A DNA stretch of 64,000 bases from assembly GCA_933207985.1 (NCBI GenBank), contig OW240912.1, positions 248,469,293 through 248,533,292 of the forward strand. Direction: 5' to 3'. Source of the DNA: Pelobates cultripes (Eukaryota > Chordata > Amphibia > Anura > Pelobatidae). The notes below the pieces were generated by a model. It saw nothing but the letters and a program-made list of their open reading frames with translations, ran no database searches and was not told where the DNA came from. The translations under genes were made by a program, and so were the position numbers. Shown here in pieces: positions 1-10,727 of the stretch (within the stretch, counting starts at the first letter, position 1; the number at the start of each line of letters is the position of its first letter).

Positions 1-1672
1 ATAGTCAAATTATTAATATGTCTGCCTTTCATATAATAAGTGTTTAATGTTAGGGCCTTATCTTACACCACTTTTGTGTGGAGTACAAATTAAGGCGGAA
101 TATTTTTCCAGTATTCTTAGTGGGACATTACTGTGAAGGTGAAAGATTCAGTAGAGATTTACAAAGAAGAAAGTTAACAGTTTAAAAGAATAGTTTAAAA
201 ATACCTAGCCTATTGTAACAGATTTTTAAACCCTCGAAAAAAGGTACTTTTCAGAACACTTTTATATTTCTCCATCACCGTTGTATTTCTCTGTTTGCCT
301 AGTACAAGGAACAGAGCTTTTGACAGGGAGACAAGACGATAGAGGCTCTAATTTACAGGATTTTTTCCGTCATATACTGTGTCCCTGAGTTGGTCCTTCC
401 AGTTTGCATCCTAGTACCTGGGAGCAAAGGTTAAAGGACTGGAACTGTATACCAGTGGCATGGTACCTTCATTCTTACCCTCCTTTCTGACTAAGGCATC
501 ATAATTGGAGAAGTGAAGTAATTGACTTGATTTGCTTTGTCCTTTTGTGTTCTTGGATCCTGACTACTCTTAATGCACTTGAGTTATTGCATTGCCTGTC
601 TTTAATAAAAGATATTGGGAAAAATAAAACCTTCCATGAACTTTGACTAGGCTTAAAAATCAAACCAAAAAAGGGAGTATTAAATGCCATTTGTATTGGC
701 AGACACATTTTTATCACACCCTTTTGCATTAGTAAATAAATAGCACTTGGTGTTGGATTTAAAAAAACTGCATCTAAGTCTAGAATTAAGGGGTTTAATT
801 CCCGTCAATAAGTCCAATCATGTTTTTAAATATATCTGCTAACCTGCCCTGGCTCATAAAAGTCTGTATTAATGCTAAGAATCTAAAGTTTTTTTCTTGT
901 ATCAATTGTTGTATAAAGATTGGGTTTCTCGAAGGCCATGCATTTTTACATGGTATCCTTTTCAAACACAGCCTCTGGCAGCGTTTGGAATGTGGTTTCT
1001 GTGGGTTAGATTAAAACAGCACTAGCTAAAGGAAGCATATAACAGTAATTATAGGCGTGTTCTCCAGCGGATGTTCCATTTATATATTTGCTTAACCCTA
1101 TGACCAATGGTAAGGCTCTTACTGCAGTTTTACTCATATAAAATAGGAATGTAATGGATGCCAAAGGCTTTATGTATAATTCATCAATGAGGGTGCATGA
1201 AATATGGATTCCATTCTACGAACAGGAATACAGCATTCTGCTGCTTTCCCATTCTATACCACATAATAGCTGGTGTATAAAGCCAGGCATTTATTCAGTC
1301 CAGATGTGCACTCAAAACAAATATGGTAGAAGGCAAATTTGCAATTTCAATTTACTTAATTTTTGTAAGTTGGTAAACAGTTATCAGGATGCTGGGGTAC
1401 GATCGTTTGTTTTATAGCATTGGTAAGGAAATATCTGACCAATGGTCAAGGTCCATAAGCCAACCACCCAGACTGAAATTTGATATGCCAGATGGTTAAA
1501 TACACATTCACATCATACCTCGCTTGTCAGATCAGATTATTGGAATATTGTGATAAATTGAGGGGGCAAAGAGCCTTGTATTCACTATGCTCCAAGTTAT
1601 TGATGTCTTCCCCAGAAGTTAGCAATCAAATTTATAGGGAGAACAGCACTCATCCATGCAGTAGAATATTGT
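1..1672. other. Single-copy-looking non-coding DNA
   Basis: AT-rich sequence without recognisable repeats, long open frames or splice-bounded exons. The short open frames here have no protein-like composition. It may be intron or intergenic DNA of a host locus; nothing in it identifies which. Confidence 0.4.
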
Positions 1673-2325
1673 AAAAGAACACTCCAAGCACCATAATAAC
1701 TACATCATGCTTTAGTGGTTATGGTGCCAGCAGTGCCCTGGCAGCATCCGTTTAAGTAGTGAAATCCTTTACTAACAGTTTGATTTCTTACCTGGGAACC
1801 GTCCTACACCACCCCCTTTTTTACTGAAAGCCAAAAGTATTGATCAGCACATGCCTGGGGCTAAAGGGCCCTAGTCCATAGTTAGATTAGGGCCCACCAT
1901 GCAATAAAGATAATGGGGGGGAGAGAAAATACTCACTTTTATTTCCAAAACGGTTTCCCTCAGTGCTGCTGCCCACTCCACCTCCTGCAACTTCATCCAG
2001 CAGCAGTTGCGCTCTAGCCAATGGTTCAATCTAATCTTCCTCATAGAGGAGCATTGTGGTCTGATGGCAAGCTTGGCAACTGTCAAACACTTTTCCAATA
2101 GGAAAGCATTTGATTAAATGTTTTCCTATGAGCCACATTTGATCACATGAAAGAGTTTTACTTGGTTGTTGTAGATGAAGCACCTCTAGTGGGTGTCAGC
2201 AAGACTCACTAGAATTGTTTAGAACCTTGCAATGTTAACATTTTCTACAAAACTGTAATGTTTCACATTCCAGGGTTAAAAGACATGTTGTTGAGATAAA
2301 GTTGTTTGGGTGAATTTAATTATAC
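1673..2325. mobile_element. Decayed T2-like (TTAA-type) DNA element
   Basis: The left end, AAAGAACACTCCAAGCACC, resembles the TTAAAGGAACACTCC termini of the better-preserved T2-like elements in this window. Near 2098-2129 it carries the internal hairpin AATAGGAAAGCATT...AATGTTTTCCTAT also found in the copies at 48239, 48533, 54247 and 56770. The right end is blurred near 2300-2325. It is non-coding and diverged, so an old copy. Family assignment is inference from ends and hairpin. Confidence 0.45.
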
Positions 2326-2950
2326 CATGCCCCTATGAATACTGCAGAGTTACAATGTGTATCACATAATGTATTTTTTTAAATGTAATATTTTGAAGGC
2401 TGTGTTAGATCTGAATATCATTCTTGAATGACTATGCATTTGCTTTCTCCATAGAGTCATGGGGTAGCATTTTGTTTGGCAAAATTAGGAGTTAACTGTA
2501 AAGTAACACGAAGTCCAACCCACACAATTGAAGTATCTATGGTACTGCCATCCATTGAAGATTATGGAGCTATTTTCTTTTAGGACAGGGGAAATAAAGT
2601 GGATCAACAAGAAGGAGCAAATGGATATGTATAATGTATATTTCTGGTGTCTCAGCACTGGTTCAGCTTCTGTTTTGCAGCTGTGTGATTTAAACGTCCC
2701 CAGAAGGAGGGAGAAAGTAAGTATGCATGTATTCAAAATCACAAGACACATTCTGGACTGAAATTATAACTCCAGAGATGTAAAAGATCTTTCACATAAG
2801 CAAAATAAATGTCACAGCAATAGCTAACTTATTTCATGTTGTATTGTGTAAAACTGATTCATACATCTCAGTGAATCTATGAACCAGCTACCACTAGGTT
2901 ACAAACATCACGGTTAAGAAACAGATAATATGTAAACAGCTCTTTTTGCA
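2326..2950. other. Unassigned AT-rich DNA
   Basis: No coding signal and no recognisable repeat. It lies between the decayed T2-like element and a short TA dinucleotide tract (about 2952-2976) into which the Tc1 element inserted. Confidence 0.35.
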
Positions 2951-2975
2951 AATATATATATATATATATAATATA

Positions 2976-3812
2976 TGCACTGCTCCAAAAAAATAAAGGG
3001 AACACTTAAACAACACAATGTAACTCCAAGTCAATAACACTTCTGTGAAATCAAACTGTCCACTTAGGAAGCAACACTGAGTGACATTCAATTTCACATG
3101 CTGTTGTGCAAATGGGATAGACAACAGGTGGAAATTATAGGCAATTAGCAAGACACCCCCAATAAAGGAGTGGTTCTGCAGGTGGTGACCACAGACCACT
3201 TCTCGGTTCCTATGCTTCCTGGCTGATGTTTTGGTCACTTTTGAATGCTGGCGGTGCTTTCACTCTAGTGGTAGCATGAGACGGAGTCTACAGCCCACAC
3301 AAGTGGCTCAGGTAGTGCAGCTCATCCAGGATGGCACATCAATGCGAGCTGTGGCAAGAAGGTTTGCTGTGTCTGTCAGCGTAGTGTCCAGAGCATGCAT
3401 GCGCTACAAGGAGACAGGCCAGTACAGCAGGAGACGTGTAGGAGGGCAACAACCCAGCAGCAGGACCGCTACCTCCGCCTTTGTACAAGGAGGAGCACTG
3501 CCAGAGCCCTGCAAAATGACCTCCAGCAGGCCACAAATCTGCATCTGTCTGCTCAAACGGTCAGAAACAGACTCTATGAGGGCCCGACATCCACATGTGG
3601 TGGTTGTGCTTACAGCCCAACACCGTACAGGACGTTTGGCATTTGCCAGAGAACACCAAGATTGGCAAATTCGTCACTGGCGTCCTGTGCTCTTCACAGA
3701 TGAAAGCAGTTCACACTGAGCACATGTGACAGACGTGACAGAGTCTGGAGACGCTGTGGAGAATGTTCTGCTGTCTGTAATGGTGTGGGGTGGCATTTCT
3801 TTGGGGGGCCGC
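2976..3812 (+). mobile_element. Tc1/mariner element, 5' part
   Basis: A Tc1-like element begins right after a TA-rich tract with the terminus CACTGCTCCAAAAAAATAAA. A 5' untranslated stretch is followed by a transposase open frame. The sequence runs well into the catalytic region, with an internal deletion near 3775, then stops abruptly after GGGGGGCCGC at 3812, where unrelated pyrimidine-rich sequence begins. The right terminal repeat is missing. From memory, near-identical sequence occurs in fish, lamprey and frog genomes, which would fit horizontal spread; that was not checked here. Confidence 0.85.
3231..3812 (+). pseudogene. Tc1 transposase fragment
   Basis: This is the remnant of a DDE transposase that would cut and paste its own element at TA sites. 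The N-terminal helix-turn-helix is readable ([20 protein letters not shown], then [10 protein letters not shown]) in the frame starting 3231. The frame shifts near 3400 into 3395-3703, shifts again, and reaches the first catalytic aspartate in LFTDES near 3700. The second aspartate and the final acidic residue are absent because the element is truncated at 3812. Full Tc1 transposases are about 340 residues; this copy has two or more frameshifts and cannot encode an active enzyme. Confidence 0.85.
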
Positions 3813-4175
3813 TCCCTTCCCCTTAGTGTTCCTCTCCCCTCCTTTGCCTGACCCTCAATGTTCCTCCACCCTGCCCCCTCCTTTCCCTGTCCCTTAGTGT
3901 TCCTCTCCCCTCCGCCTTCTGTTTCCTGTCCCTTAGTATTCCTCTCCTCCCTCCTTTTACTGTCCCTTAGTGTATCTCTCCCTTCTCTCCCTGCCCCTTG
4001 GTGCACCACCCACCCCTATAGTGGTCTCCTCCCTTATCTGGTGTGCCTCCTACCTTTCTCGTAGCGTAGCTGAGCGGAGTGAATCCTGGTACAGTGAGCT
4101 TTTCCTGTCAGTCCGACCAGGTACAGGAAACAGAAGTTCCTGTATCACGGTCCGCTCCGCTTGGCTACGCTACAC
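3813..4175. repeat. Pyrimidine-rich minisatellite and GC palindrome
   Basis: Repeated CCCCTTAGTGTTCCTCTCC-like units run to about 4050. They are followed by an imperfect palindrome whose ends read TAGCGTAGC at about 4064 and GCTACGCTA at about 4163-4171, centred on a region carrying TCCTGT and ACAGGA. The order of a C/T-rich array followed by a CpG-rich palindrome recurs at 17337-18900, so both belong to one composite repeat type. Confidence 0.5.
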
Positions 4176-4452
4176 ACACTGACAGTCACACACACTCAAT
4201 GACAAACACACAGACATCTCTGACAGCCAGACTCACCTGACACACTCGTTCATTGACAGACACACACGCACACTGACAGACTCATTGACAGACACACTGA
4301 TAATCACACACACACTCAATGACATTCTCACTGATTTGACAGACACTCACAAACACACACTGACAGACATGCACACACACTCAGTGACATCCAGACACTC
4401 ACAGACACACACTCACTGACAGACACGCACGCTCACTCTCATACACACTAAT
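4176..4452. repeat. CACTGACAGACACACA-type array
   Basis: A degenerate tandem array of ACACACTCACTGACAGAC-like units on the plus strand, the complement of the GTGTGTCTGTCAGTGAG units found at 9041-10147, 43480, 44795, 45590 and 47835. It sits inside a hAT-like composite, as the other arrays do. Confidence 0.7.
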
Positions 4453-4761
4453 TAATATAATTATAATTTACATTTTCCACCCAGCCTCCCTACCTGAAGA
4501 GCTGGCGTGGGTCTCTAATTGGAGGTCCAGTGGGGCTGCTGGGAGGCGTGCGTGCTGAATTGGATTCCGAGGCGGCGGGGGAGCTCTAATCTCCCCGCTC
4601 TGCTCCCTCGCGGGCTGTCTACTGATGACGTCATATTCCGGCTCCCGCAGCATCAGCAAAAGGCGGCGCTTCGGAATCCAATTCAGCCGCACGCCGCGCC
4701 AGGGATCCAGAAGGTGACCTGGCATTTCCCTCCTGCCGGTCACTGGAATTTTGCGCCCCTG
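4453..4761. mobile_element. hAT-like composite, right end
   Basis: GC-rich sequence forms a hairpin around TGACGTCATATTCCGGCTCC (4625-4645) with flanking arms rich in GCTCCCTCG and GAATTGGATTCC. It ends at 4761 in TTTTGCGCCCCTG, which read backward gives CAGGGGCGCAAAA, a hAT-style terminus. No matching left terminus or 8-bp duplication was found, so the left part is truncated. Non-coding. Confidence 0.5.
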
Positions 4762-5202
4762 GCTTTATGCAAGTCAACAATTCTTAATCGTAGGTCTTCT
4801 GAGAGCACTTTTGTGCGAGGCATCATTCACATCAGGCAATGCTTCTTGTGAAAAGCAAACCCAGAACTGGTGTGTGTTTTTTATAGGGCAGGGCAGCTGT
4901 AACCAACACCTCCAATCTCATCTCATTGATTGGACTCCAGTTGGCTGACATCTCACTCCAATTAGCTCTTGGAGATGTCATTAGTCTGGGGATTCACATA
5001 CTTTTTCCACCTGCACTGTGAATGTTTACATGGTTTGTTCAATAAAAACATGGCAACATTTCATTTGTTGTGTGTTATTAGTTTAAGCAGACTGTGATTG
5101 TCTATTGTTGTGACTTAGATGATGATCAGATCACAGTTTATGACCAATTTGTGCAGAAATCCATATCATTCCAACGGGTTCACATACTTTTTCTTGCAAC
5201 TG
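4762..5202 (-). mobile_element. Tc1 element terminal fragment, second lineage
   Basis: It ends at 5202 with the terminal repeat GGTTCACATACTTTTTCTTG followed by CAACTG and the TA target at 5203-5204. An internal copy of the direct-repeat motif TTCACATACTTTTTCCACC lies near 4992, giving the inverted/direct-repeat end structure of Tc1 elements. The transposase would lie beyond the truncated left side on the minus strand; only the non-coding end and possibly the first codons remain. It is not the missing half of the 2976 element, because the termini differ. Confidence 0.8.
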
Positions 5203-5282
5203 TATATATATAGAGCAACCTTCCTTCCATTAGCAGAACTACAGGAGGCACAGTAGATGTAATGGCACCAGTGTGCTATTAA

Positions 5283-5893
5283 AATCCCCTACGCTGTAAA
5301 AATTCCCTACCCCTCCCACTTCAGCACCGGAGGTGAGGCCGAATGTGCTGGATGTCGACTTACTTGTGTGGGGCGTCTGCAGTACACCAGCAGGGGTGTA
5401 TGGGATCCTTATAGGATGTCGTGTGTGTGCACAGCGTGCGCTTAAGTGCAGTGACGTTGCATGAGCACAGACGGGGAGGGGTGTCTATGTGATGTGTGTA
5501 TTACACATGCATAGTATCGGGTATGTTTTGATGCTGGTAGTGCGCATGCCCCAAAACCAACTTGCAGCACGCATGCGCAGTACAGGATGTTCTGCATACT
5601 CTATGCTGTACTACGCATGCGTCCTGCACAGCTGATGCTGGGGCTTGCATGCTACCAGCGTCAGAAAACCCTATCCAATATCGTGCATGTGCATCAGTGT
5701 CGTCCCCAGATGAGCACATGCAACATCACAGTACCCTAGTGCATGTTGCCCTGTAAGGTTTCCATACACTATCCTGGTGGGACACAGGCACCCCACATGG
5801 GTAAGCCGACATCCAGCTGATTTGGCTTCACATCCGGTGTGAGCACGTCACCCGAAGTGGTGAGGGTAGGGAATTTTTACTTTATAGGGGATT
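5283..5893. mobile_element. Palindromic non-autonomous DNA element
   Basis: Long inverted ends: AATCCCCTACGCTGTAAAAA followed by TTCCCTACCCCT at the left, and the complement of AATCCCCTATAAAGTAAAAA followed by TTCCCTACCC at the right. The interior is CpG-rich and near-palindromic around 5590 (CGCATGCGCAGTACAGGATG against ACTACGCATGCGTCCTGCAC). Flanking bases are TTAA at 5279-5282 and TTGA at 5894-5897, which would be a TTAA duplication with one substitution. It encodes no transposase. The superfamily (Kolobok or piggyBac-like, both TTAA users) is inference. Confidence 0.6.
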
Positions 5894-5897
5894 TTGA

Positions 5898-6990
5898 GGT
5901 GGGAGCACACCCAGGTTTCTTACTATCAGGCAAAGTCCCATGAGCTGCAGGAAACCATGGATTCTTAGTCAGATGCGACCTCCATCTAGCCCCACCCCTT
6001 CTTACGCCAGAATGCAGTCTTCCTTCCTCCCGGATGATGGAGGAAGCAACTGATATAGCATGCTCAGAGTGTAACCTCAGGGTCTGCAGCACTGGAAGGA
6101 GCTCTCCCCTGCAGTAGCTGAATGAGTCAGCCTGTCTGACAGAAGAAAGTAAAGAGGGCTGGTGCTTGATGCCTGGCTGGAAAGAGTATGAGCTGATTGC
6201 TACCTTGAGACTTTTTTTATTTATTAAATGAATTTGTCTAAAAAATTTTAAACGTGTTGTCTGTGAACTGAATGAGGTGTCTGTGAAATGTGTGGTGTAC
6301 CTCATGGGGTGTGTCTGTACTGCATGGAGGGTGTCTGTGAATCACATAGTTATTCTATGTGTAGTATAGGGAATGTGTATCTGTGAGCTGCATGGCATGA
6401 ATATTTGTTTAAACTACATATTGTGTGTGTCTGTGTCACTGGCAAGTGCCTTACTGAGCCATCAGTTAGAACTGTTCAGTCAGGGCCAGGAGAGGACTGC
6501 TAAGCAGTGAGGGTATAAATATGACAGGGCCAACACATTAGGAGCCAGGAATGGACCCTTCCACGGTATGCAGATAAGGAGAATGAGAAGATCTATTTAG
6601 GGGAAGTAAGGGGTTACTTGGCAGGCGAATGTTCAAGTCTTCCAGGGAGATGGTTAGTTGTCAAATGTGGTAAAATCTAATTTGAGCAGGGAGAGGGTTA
6701 ATTGTCAGTTAAATGTGGCAGTGTAAATTGGGGAGGAAGAAGGTGAACTGGCATGGTAATGTAGGGTCTTGTGAAGTTGTGACTATATAGTTTATTTGAC
6801 ACTGGTAAGTGTGGACATTTTGGGTGAATTAAAAGTTAATTGTCTGCAGCGGTAGGGGGTCCAAAAATGAATCTTGCCCCAGAGCCATATGTTCACTAGT
6901 TCCAATAATGCTCCCTTCAAAGTGTAAATTTTGTTCTAACAGATATCTAATGTGATTCTTTTACAACTTGAAAAATATGTGAAAACAAAT
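5898..6990. other. Unassigned DNA with short TGTCTGTGAA repeats
   Basis: No gene seen. A short degenerate array of GTGTCTGTGAAnTG units runs from about 6250 to 6440. The rest is low-identity sequence that may include worn repeat fragments. Confidence 0.35.
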
Positions 6991-6991
6991 A

Positions 6992-7835
6992 TGTAACGAA
7001 CCCCTTGTACTTCGTATAGTACGTTCGTTCGCACACTCCCAAACTGCTCGAGGCTTGAATTATTATAGCCCGTTCGCATAGTACGCTAGTTCGTACTCTC
7101 CTGAAAACCAAGCAAGTAGTGAGAAAAATCAATCGCATTGTCTTTCGCATACCCAAACATCACTTGAGACTTGATGAAGGGTACTGGAATGCTTTATTAT
7201 AGCCAGATGGCCCACTTTTATACCCAGACCCCCAGCATAGGGTCTCCAGCAAAAGTATGGTAAAACACGCCCAGGAGTCTCTGTGTCTGGGAGATAATTG
7301 AGTATAATTTGCTTAAACTAATTATCTCCCAGGCACTAGAGGTACAGAAAATAAAACACCTGAAAACACATAACACACATAAGAACTCCCACAAGTATTA
7401 TATCCCCAGATATAGCCTGTATCTGAGCGCCCAACATATCCAAATAGTGCTCAGATCTTACGAACACAGCAGACTCGCCACCGGGGTAAAGTGTGACCGA
7501 CCGCACATGTGGTGTCTGCCCAAAATAGTTCCAGAGAAAAAGTGGTAGTGCTAGGTCACTTTCGGGAGTTCCAAAACGAACAAAATGTCATACGGTTCCC
7601 CTAGCTCATAGGTAGCGATTGTTTGCCTGGTTCGTGCGACCAATCCCACTGAATAGAGCTCTCCTGGCTTGAAGCAGGCATTCGTACAAAGTCACCTGTG
7701 TTCGCGGGGTTGAGTGTCAACTTAGAGTTCCAGACACTCGACGACCAAGTACCGCTGCCTGCTTTCGGGAGACAAGATGGCCGCTGTTTTCCAACGCTCC
7801 TATTGTTCGGTTATACGAACTGCGGCCACACAGAG
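6992..7835 (-). mobile_element. Probable solo LTR
   Basis: About 840 bp of sequence with a composition unlike its neighbours (many CGAAC, CGTTCG and TTCGTA words). Read on the minus strand it has a TATA-like GGGTATAAAAGTGGG (around 7220) followed within about 25 bases by AATAAAGC (around 7190), the promoter and polyadenylation order of an LTR. It ends in ...GTTACA at 6992. The other boundary is placed at a TGTGTGGCC around 7835 by inference. No internal retrovirus-like genes adjoin it, so it would be a solo LTR. No clear target duplication was found. Confidence 0.4.
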
Positions 7836-7984
7836 AGAGTACTTAAGTTTGTGGTTTTCTTTGAAGTTAAATGAGCCATGGGAGTGGTCGTATTCGGTAG
7901 ATCAATCTACCGAATGCAGGGAAGATAACTGGGACAAGGAAATACAGGGTTTTGTCAAAAAAAGTTGAACCAGTTTGTGAAAAT

Positions 7985-8345
7985 AAAAAACCTTACTCCA
8001 CTGTATGGTTATGATGCCAGGAGTACCCCAACCCTGTTTCCTGATAATGGGGCAAACTGTTTTTACCTGGGTCCCCCGCCAAGCACTCAAGTTCCTCTAG
8101 TTGCCAATGACAGTAGAGCTGCTGAAGTTGACTATGCCTGCCATTTGTCAGCTGAGAGCATAGCAATATACTCAGAATTGACATTGCCAACTCTTGTTCC
8201 GTGCTGGCTAATGATGACCCAATGATGGTGCCAGAGGTGGAGTTACACTACCAGAAGCAAAGGGGTTAAACTCCATATGTGCAGTGTTTCACACATACAG
8301 ACTCCAGGCACCATGACCACTTCAAATCATTGAGTTTATCACAAC
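7985..8345. mobile_element. Worn T2-like repeat fragment
   Basis: TTATGATGCCAGGAGTACCC at about 8008 and CTCCAGGCACCATGACCACT at about 8302 resemble the subterminal GTGCCAGG and GGCACCCAGACCACTTC blocks of the T2-like elements elsewhere in the window, in the expected inverted order. The outermost ends are not recognisable. Non-coding and old. Confidence 0.4.
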
Positions 8346-8455
8346 AGTTTATTCAAAGGAGGGAGACAACAAAACACAAACTGGAATCAGTCTTTGTTGA
8401 TGGGAAGAATAGAAACTGAAATGATAATGTGGGGATAAAAAAGTAAATATGTTTG

Positions 8456-8649
8456 CAGGACCATCTTTACCGTTGGAGCAAATGGGGCAGCTACCCCGGG
8501 CCCGTTACTCCTCAGTGGCCCAAAGCAGCTGCCCCATTGGCCCACTGCCCGCAACATTTTATTTTAGGATTACCGATCCTGAAACAAATTGTTGCAGGCT
8601 ATGCAGCCTGCACGCTAAGGGGGCCCATCGGGTAGTCCATGCACTTAGG
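8456..8649. mobile_element. Outer hAT-like element, left part
   Basis: It starts CAGGACCATCTTTA, close to the CAGGGCCGTCTnTAA ends of the element at 34803-36239, and shares with that element the words GGGGCAGCT, CTGGGCCC and the TGCACTTAG or TGCACTAAGG site. It is interrupted at 8650 by a second hAT-like element and appears to resume at 9580. The right terminus is not recognisable. Confidence 0.5.
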
Positions 8650-9169
8650 CAGGGCCAGCATTTGCCTAGGGCTACCGGATATTTCCTTGTGGGCTCCTCC
8701 TGTCTTAAACCGCAGCGCTGGGCGTGCGATTCAAGAGCCATCCCCCTTCAGCCCAGGCCGCTCCTCCAATTGCCCAAAGGTGGGGGCACCCAGAGGAGCC
8801 CTGTCACAGTATGGCAGAGCAGGCACCTTCTTACCTTGATGACAGATGCCTGCTCTGCCATCAAATGCCGGTGACTGAAGGAGAAGGCAGGCAGCGAGGG
8901 AGGCTCTTCTTGCAGCCTCTCACTCCTCCTTTGCGCGCCCTCTGTGATGCTGGGAGCCAGAATATGATGTCATTCCGGCCCCAGCATACTAAACAGCGGA
9001 CGGGAGGAGTGAGGAGCTGCCCCACACTGGACCCCAGGGAGGTGAGTGTTTGTCAGTGAGTGAGTGTCTGCCTGTCTGTGTCTGTCAATGTATGTCTGTG
9101 TCTGTGGGTGTGTGTCTGTCAGTGAGTGTGTGTCTGTCTGTAAGTGAGTGAGTGTATGTCTGTCAGTGA

Positions 9170-9206
<37 letters not shown>

Positions 9207-9579
9207 TGTCAGTGAGTATATGTCTGTCAGTATGTGTGTGTCTGTCTGTTATTGAGTCAGTGTATGCCTTTCAGTAAGTGTGTGTCTGTCAGTGAGTGTC
9301 TGAGTGAGTGTATGTCTGCCAGTGAGTGTTTGTGTGTCTGTCAGTGTGTCTGTGTGAGTGTATGTCTGTCAGTGATGTGTGTGTGTGTGAGTGTATGTCT
9401 GTCAGTGAGTGTGTGTGTATGTCTGTCAGTGAGTGAATGTCTGTCAGTGAGTTTCTGTGTGTGTAAGTGAGTGAGTTTATGTGTGTCAGCGTGTGTGTGT
9501 CTGTCAGTGAGTGTGTGACATGAAGTGGCGGCAAAATGTATCTTTGCCTAGGGTGGCAGAAATCCTTGCACCGGCCCTG
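8650..9579. mobile_element. hAT-like non-autonomous element with 8-bp TSD
   Basis: The left end is CAGGGCCAGCATTTGCCTAG. The right end read backward is CAGGGCCGGTGCAAGGATTT, and an internal CCTAGGG/CCCTAGG pair reinforces the inverted ends. CACTTAGG flanks both sides (8642-8649 and 9580-9587), an exact 8-bp duplication as expected for the hAT superfamily. The body holds a GC-rich section with ATGATGTCATTCCGG and a TGTCTGTCAGTGAG-type array (9041-9515). No transposase is encoded; the long open frames here are artefacts of GC-rich and repetitive sequence. Confidence 0.8.
9041..9515. repeat. GTGTGTCTGTCAGTGAG-type array
   Basis: About 475 bp of degenerate tandem units built from TGTGTGTCTGTCAGTGAG with variable TGTG runs. 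It belongs to the hAT-like element 8650-9579. The apparent cysteine/valine/serine-rich open frames are translations of the array. Confidence 0.85.
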
Positions 9580-10355
9580 CACTTAGGGCATGTGTCAGCG
9601 GGACCGGGCTACTTTCACATCGGCAGCTTGGGAGAAAGTGACAGCTTGTCACTTCCTCCCAGAGAGACTAGAGCTGTGCCGGAGCATGTAGGAGGGGACC
9701 AGGCTGGGAGTATATGCCTGTCAGTGTGTGTGTGTGTATGTCTGTCAGTAAGTGTCTGAGTGTGTGTGTGTCTGTCAGTGAGTGAGTATATGTCTGTCTG
9801 TGTGTGTGTGTCTGTCATTGAGTGAGTGTATGTCTGTCAGTAAGTGTGTGTCTGTCTGTCAATGAGTGTCTGATTGAGTGTATGTCTGTCAGTGAGTGTC
9901 TGAGTGAGTGTATGTCTGCCAGTGAGTGTGTGTGTCAGTGAGTGAGTGTATGTCTGTCAGTGAATGAGTGTATGTCTGTCAGTGAGTGCGTCACTGAGTG
10001 AATGTCTGTCAGTGAGTTTCTGTGCGTGAGTGTGTGTGTAAGTCTGTCAGTGAGTGTCTGTGTGTGTGTCTGTAAGTGAGTGAGTGTATGTCTGTCAGCG
10101 AGTTTCTGTGTGTGTGTCAGCGTGTGTGTGTCTGTCAGTGAGTGTGTGACATGAAGTGGCAGCAAAAGGGATTTTGCCTAGGGTGGCAGAAATCCTTGCA
10201 CCGGCCCTGCACTTAGGGCATGTGTCAGCGGGACCGGTCTACTTTCACATCGGCAGCCTGGGAGAAAGTGACAGCTTGTCACTTCCCCCAGAGAGACTAG
10301 AGCTCCACTGGAGCGGGTAGGAGGGGACCAGGCCGGGAGGGCAAGAGCCTAACTC
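9516..10355. repeat. 631-bp direct tandem duplication
   Basis: TGACATGAAGTGGC plus about 190 bp downstream (hAT right end, CACTTAGG site, CATCGGCAGC, GAGAAAGTGACAGCTTGTCA) occurs at about 9516-9710 and again at about 10147-10340. The spacing of about 631 bp is filled by another TGTCTGTCAGTGAG array. The two copies differ at scattered positions, including AATGTATC against AAAGGGAT. Unequal exchange between the flanking arrays is a likely cause. Confidence 0.75.
9714..10147. repeat. GTGTGTCTGTCAGTGAG-type array, second
   Basis: The same unit type as 9041-9515, lying between the two copies of the duplicated hAT right end. It is probably part of the duplicated segment. Confidence 0.8.
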
Positions 10356-10459
10356 CCAACAGCCTCAGCTAGCACACTGGACCCTAAGGATATACATATA
10401 GGTATATATGTCTGTATGTGTCAGTATTTCTGTTGTCATTGTCAGTATGTATGTTGTCA

Positions 10460-10715
10460 AATACAAAAAGATAAGTCCTGCTCTCACTCCCATCACTCCT
10501 GGGCAGCAGCAACGACCACAGTACACATCAGCCGCAATACATACAGTAAAAACAAAAGAAAATGTTACCATTGCTCTCTCCTAAATCCCTATGTATATTT
10601 AAACAAATGGAGGTCATTAAGTTACTCCAATGGCCATTGGAAGGAATGCCCGGCTGCCAACGTCAAGGCAGACCCCCTAGGAGGGTCCTACACTGACCTT
10701 TCACCTTGCTTCCAA
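10460..10715. mobile_element. 256-bp insertion with 12-bp TSD
   Basis: TGTATGTTGTCA occurs exactly at 10448-10459 and 10716-10727, bracketing 256 bp whose left side is A-rich (AAATACAAAAAGATAAG). A 12-bp duplication and an A-rich margin suggest target-primed retrotransposition of a SINE or LINE 3' end. No tRNA-like promoter boxes were recognised. The flanking word also resembles the surrounding GT-rich sequence, so a chance repeat is possible. Confidence 0.45.
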
Positions 10716-10727
10716 TGTATGTTGTCA

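Noticed and set aside
3395..4009. Separate genes at 3395-3703 (+) and 3674-4009 (-)
   Set aside because: The first is the shifted frame of the Tc1 transposase; the second spans the Tc1 border and a pyrimidine-rich array.
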